Positions 33,244-37,437 of a DNA stretch of 37,437 nucleotides are shown here, one piece after another (the first letter of the stretch is position 1; every line of letters starts with the position of its first letter). Position numbers and translations under genes: made by a program. This stretch comes from Pseudomonadota bacterium (GTDB lineage Bacteria; Pseudomonadota; Gammaproteobacteria; Burkholderiales; Thiobacillaceae), in assembly GCA_021784115.1 (NCBI GenBank), contig JAJXTE010000012.1:1-37437 (forward strand), written 5' to 3'. The notes under the pieces are model-generated. The model searched no databases, had not been told where the DNA came from, and was given only the letters and a program-made list of their open reading frames with translations.

Positions 33244-34043
33244 GCGTGCGGATCGCGATTGCCGGTGTGTCCGGCCGGATGGGGCGTGCCCTGCTCGAAG
33301 CCGTGGCGGCCGATGCCGGCTGCACGCTCGGCGCGGCCATCGACCGTCCGGGCAGCCCACTGGTGGGCCAGGATGCGGGCGCCGCCTGGGGTGCAGCCAG
33401 CGGGATTCGGGTGACGGATCAGCCGGCAACGACCCTGCTGGGCACGCACGCGCTGATCGACTTCACCCGTCCCGAAGCCACCTTCGGCTATCTTGAGGCC
33501 TGTGTCGCGGCCGGCGTACCGCTGGTCATCGGCACCACCGGCTTCGATGAGGCGGGCAAGGCGCGCATTGCCGCGGCGGCGCAGCGGATTCCCGTTGTGT
33601 TCGCGCCCAACATGAGCGTGGGCGTGAATCTCCTGATGAAGCTGGCCGAGATCGCCGCCCAGGTGCTCGAGGATGGCTACGACATCGAAATCATCGAGGC
33701 GCATCACCGCCACAAGGTCGATGCGCCGTCCGGCACCGCGCTGGGACTGGGGCAGGCAGTGACGCGCGCGATCGGCCGCGACCTCGCCAGTTGTGCCGTT
33801 TACGGACGCGAAGGCGTCACCGGCGAGCGCGACCCCAAGGCCATCGGCTTCGCCACCGTGCGCGGCGGCGATATCGTCGGCGACCACACGCTGCTGTTCG
33901 CCGGCATCGGCGAACGCGTCGAGCTGACCCACAAGGCCAGCAGTCGCGCCACCTTCGCTCAGGGCGCGCTGCGCGCCGCCAAATGGCTGCAGGGCCGTGC
34001 GCCGGGCCTGTACGACATGCGCGACGTGCTGAATCTGAAATAA
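33240..34043 (+). CDS. dapB: 4-hydroxy-tetrahydrodipicolinate reductase
   Basis: DapB reduces the DapA product with NAD(P)H on the way to diaminopimelate and lysine. The 267-residue enzyme shows the nucleotide loop [29 protein letters not shown] and [14 protein letters not shown]. The catalytic block is [16 protein letters not shown], with the His-His and Lys needed for proton transfer. The terminal segment [20 protein letters not shown] is typical. A GTG start overlaps the bamE stop. dapA lies 20 kb away in the same orientation. Confidence 0.96.
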   Translation: MSVRIAIAGVSGRMGRALLEAVAADAGCTLGAAIDRPGSPLVGQDAGAAWGAASGIRVTDQPATTLLGTHALIDFTRPEATFGYLEACVAAGVPLVIGTTGFDEAGKARIAAAAQRIPVVFAPNMSVGVNLLMKLAEIAAQVLEDGYDIEIIEAHHRHKVDAPSGTALGLGQAVTRAIGRDLASCAVYGREGVTGERDPKAIGFATVRGGDIVGDHTLLFAGIGERVELTHKASSRATFAQGALRAAKWLQGRAPGLYDMRDVLNLK

Positions 34044-34066
34044 CCGCTTTGCAACAGGAATACACC

Positions 34067-34321
34067 ATGAACGCCGTCAAGGTATACAGTACCGGCACCT
34101 GCCCCATCTGCGTCAAGGCCAAGGCCTTTCTCGACAAGCGCGGGATCGGCTACGACGAAGTCCGCATCGATCTCGACCGCGAGGCCATGAAGGAATTCGC
34201 CGTCGTCACCAACGGCGCGCGCACCGTGCCGCAGATCGTCGTCGACGGCACCTGCATCGGTGGTTTCACCGAGCTCACCGAGCTCGACATGGACGGCGGG
34301 CTGGATCACCTGCAGCCCTGA
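34067..34321 (+). CDS. grxC: Glutaredoxin
   Basis: 84 residues of the glutaredoxin 3 type. The redox centre is TGTCPICVKAKAFL with C12 and C15 (CPIC). The cis-proline loop TVPQIVVDG and the GGFTEL glutathione-binding turn are present. It reduces disulfides with glutathione in the cytoplasm. AGGAA precedes the ATG at 34067; the frame is open further upstream inside dapB, but that is not glutaredoxin. It lies 23 bases after dapB and is probably the last gene of the bamE-dapB transcript. A GC hairpin (34327-34342) without U-tract follows. Confidence 0.92.
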   Translation: MNAVKVYSTGTCPICVKAKAFLDKRGIGYDEVRIDLDREAMKEFAVVTNGARTVPQIVVDGTCIGGFTELTELDMDGGLDHLQP

Positions 34322-34359
34322 TCCGGGCGGGGAAAGGCCCGCTCTAGCGTCGTTGAGCA

Positions 34360-34388
34360 TTGAAGACAGACGCCGCTTCGGCTATAAT
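34360..34388 (+). promoter_or_regulatory. Sigma-70 promoter of carAB
   Basis: TTGAAG (34360-34365) and a perfect TATAAT (34383-34388) are separated by exactly 17 bases. The start site would lie near 34395, giving a 68-base leader. It is the best housekeeping promoter in the window. Confidence 0.8.
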
Positions 34389-34401
34389 TGCGACATTCAA
34401 G

Positions 34402-34438
34402 TTCAGGCGGGTTCGCGCAAGCGGCTCGCCTGAATTTT
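34402..34438 (+). terminator. Terminator-like hairpin in carAB leader (possible attenuator)
   Basis: TTCAGGCG (34402-34409) pairs perfectly with CGCCTGAA (34427-34434), with a GC-rich inner arm, and is followed at once by TTTT (34435-34438). It lies wholly between the promoter and the carA start, where termination would shut off carAB. The short U-run leaves its strength uncertain. Confidence 0.5.
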
Positions 34439-34462
34439 GTCACCTGTCTTGCGGAGTATTCC

Positions 34463-35585
34463 TTGTCTCGTGCCCAGCCCGCCATCCTTGTTTTAGCTGA
34501 CGGTTCGGTGTTCCGCGGCCTGTCCATTGGCGCCGACGGCATCACGACCGGTGAGGTGGTGTTCAACACCGCGCTCACCGGATATCAGGAAATTCTGACG
34601 GATCCCTCGTATTCGCGTCAGATCGTGACGCTGACTTATCCGCACATCGGCAACACCGGCATCAATGACGAGGACATCGAGGCGGATCGCATCCATGCGG
34701 CCGGTCTGGTGGTGCGGGACGTGCCGCGACTGCATTCGAATTTCCGCGCCGGCCAGTCGCTGCCCGATTACCTCAGAAGCCAGAACATCGTCGCGATCGC
34801 CGACATCGACACCCGGCGTCTGACACGCATCCTGCGTGAAAAGGGCGCACAGAGCGGTTGCATCATGGCCGGTGCGGTGGACGAAGCCAAGGCGCTTGAG
34901 GCCGCGCACGCCTTCCCGGGCCTGGCCGGCATGGATCTGGCCAAGGTGGTCAGCGCGCCGGCGGCGTACGAATGGATTGAAACCGAATGGAAGCTCGGAC
35001 GCGGCTACGGCCGGCAGACCGAGCCGCGCTTTCATGTCGTGGCCTTCGATTATGGCGTCAAGCGCAACATCCTGCGCATGCTGGCCGAGCGCGGCTGCCG
35101 CCTGACGGTGCTGCCCGCGACCGCAACCGCCGAGCAGGCGCTTTCGCTGAAGCCGGACGGCATTTTCCTCTCCAACGGCCCCGGCGATCCGGAGCCGTGC
35201 GATTACGCGATCCAGGCGATCAGCGAACTGGTCGCAGCGAAGGTCCCGACGTTCGGTATCTGCCTCGGACACCAGCTGCTCGCGCTCGCGTCGGGGGCCA
35301 AGACGGTGAAGATGAAGTTCGGCCACCACGGCGCCAATCACCCGGTCAAGGATCTGGACAGCGGACGGGTGGCGATCACCAGCCAGAACCACGGCTTCGC
35401 GGTGGACGCGGCGACGCTGCCCGCCAATCTGCGCAGCACCCATGTTTCGCTGTTCGATGGTTCGCTACAGGGCATCGCCCGAACGGACGTTCCCGCGTTC
35501 AGTTTCCAGGGTCACCCTGAAGCCAGCCCCGGCCCGCATGACGTGAGCTATTTGTTTGACCGATTTATTCAGATGATGGCCGACC

Positions 35586-35602
<17 letters not shown>
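34463..35602 (+). CDS. carA: Carbamoyl-phosphate synthase small subunit
   Basis: CarA supplies ammonia from glutamine to CarB for arginine and pyrimidine synthesis. From a TTG start with GGAG six bases upstream it has 379 residues; the frame is open to 34388, but that lies at the promoter. The N-domain has [10 protein letters not shown] and [19 protein letters not shown]. The class I glutaminase has [15 protein letters not shown] with nucleophile C267 and [15 protein letters not shown] with H351 and E353, the full triad. carB starts inside its last codons (17-base overlap), so the subunits are translationally coupled. Confidence 0.96.

Positions 35603-37437
<1,835 letters not shown>

Overview
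The window is a GC-rich, gene-dense stretch of a bacterial chromosome. It most likely comes from a betaproteobacterium of the Nitrosomonadales/Thiobacillus type. This placement rests on protein character and gene order (dapA-bamC-MBL, fur/bamE-dapB-carAB, CNP1-proB) and is an inference, because no rRNA or other marker gene is present. I see no tRNA, CRISPR array, insertion sequence or phage gene, and no stretch over 300 bases lacks a gene. Both end genes are cut by the window: htpG at the left and carB at the right.

Layout, left to right. (1) 1-483: start of htpG (minus) with a sigma-32-like promoter, then a DUF1059 gene. (2) 553-4778: a polyphosphate group, with ppk1 (minus) divergent from a CYTH-CHAD protein and followed by sixA. 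A very good Pho box lies between ppk1 and the CYTH-CHAD gene. (3) 4854-12132: ten tightly overlapping flagellar-type genes, fliF-G-H-I-J, an unrecognised gene, then fliO-P-Q-R. (4) 12228-16783: dapA, bamC, an MBL-fold hydrolase, an RhlE-type helicase and a DUF3301 protein. (5) 16832-18949, minus: msrB, an FAD/NAD(P) reductase and an exported MBL hydrolase. (6) 19154-21598: rubrerythrin, a two-cluster Fe-S/CCG protein and DUF3501, a recurrent trio of unknown job. (7) 21661-28521: cfa, pirin, a P-type ATPase, DUF2784, a CDF transporter (minus) and a nitroreductase. (8) 28600-31680: a coupled chain of CNP1-like, proB, a CobC-like phosphatase and a BtuF-like protein. (9) 31668-37437: fur (minus), then bamE, dapB, a glutaredoxin, carA and carB.

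The strongest candidate for something undescribed is the flagellar block. It lacks fliE, fliK, fliL, fliM and fliN. Its FliF has almost no beta-collar insertion. Its FliG has lost most of the FliM-binding EHPQR signature and several torque-helix charges. An unrecognised 154-residue protein sits where fliK-fliN normally lie. Together these suggest either a strongly reduced flagellum or a flagellum-derived secretion device without a standard switch. Other notable items are a BamE lipoprotein fused to a C-terminal NTF2-like domain, the rubrerythrin/Fe-S/DUF3501 trio behind a Fur-family-like 7-1-7 palindrome, and a terminator-like hairpin in the carAB leader.
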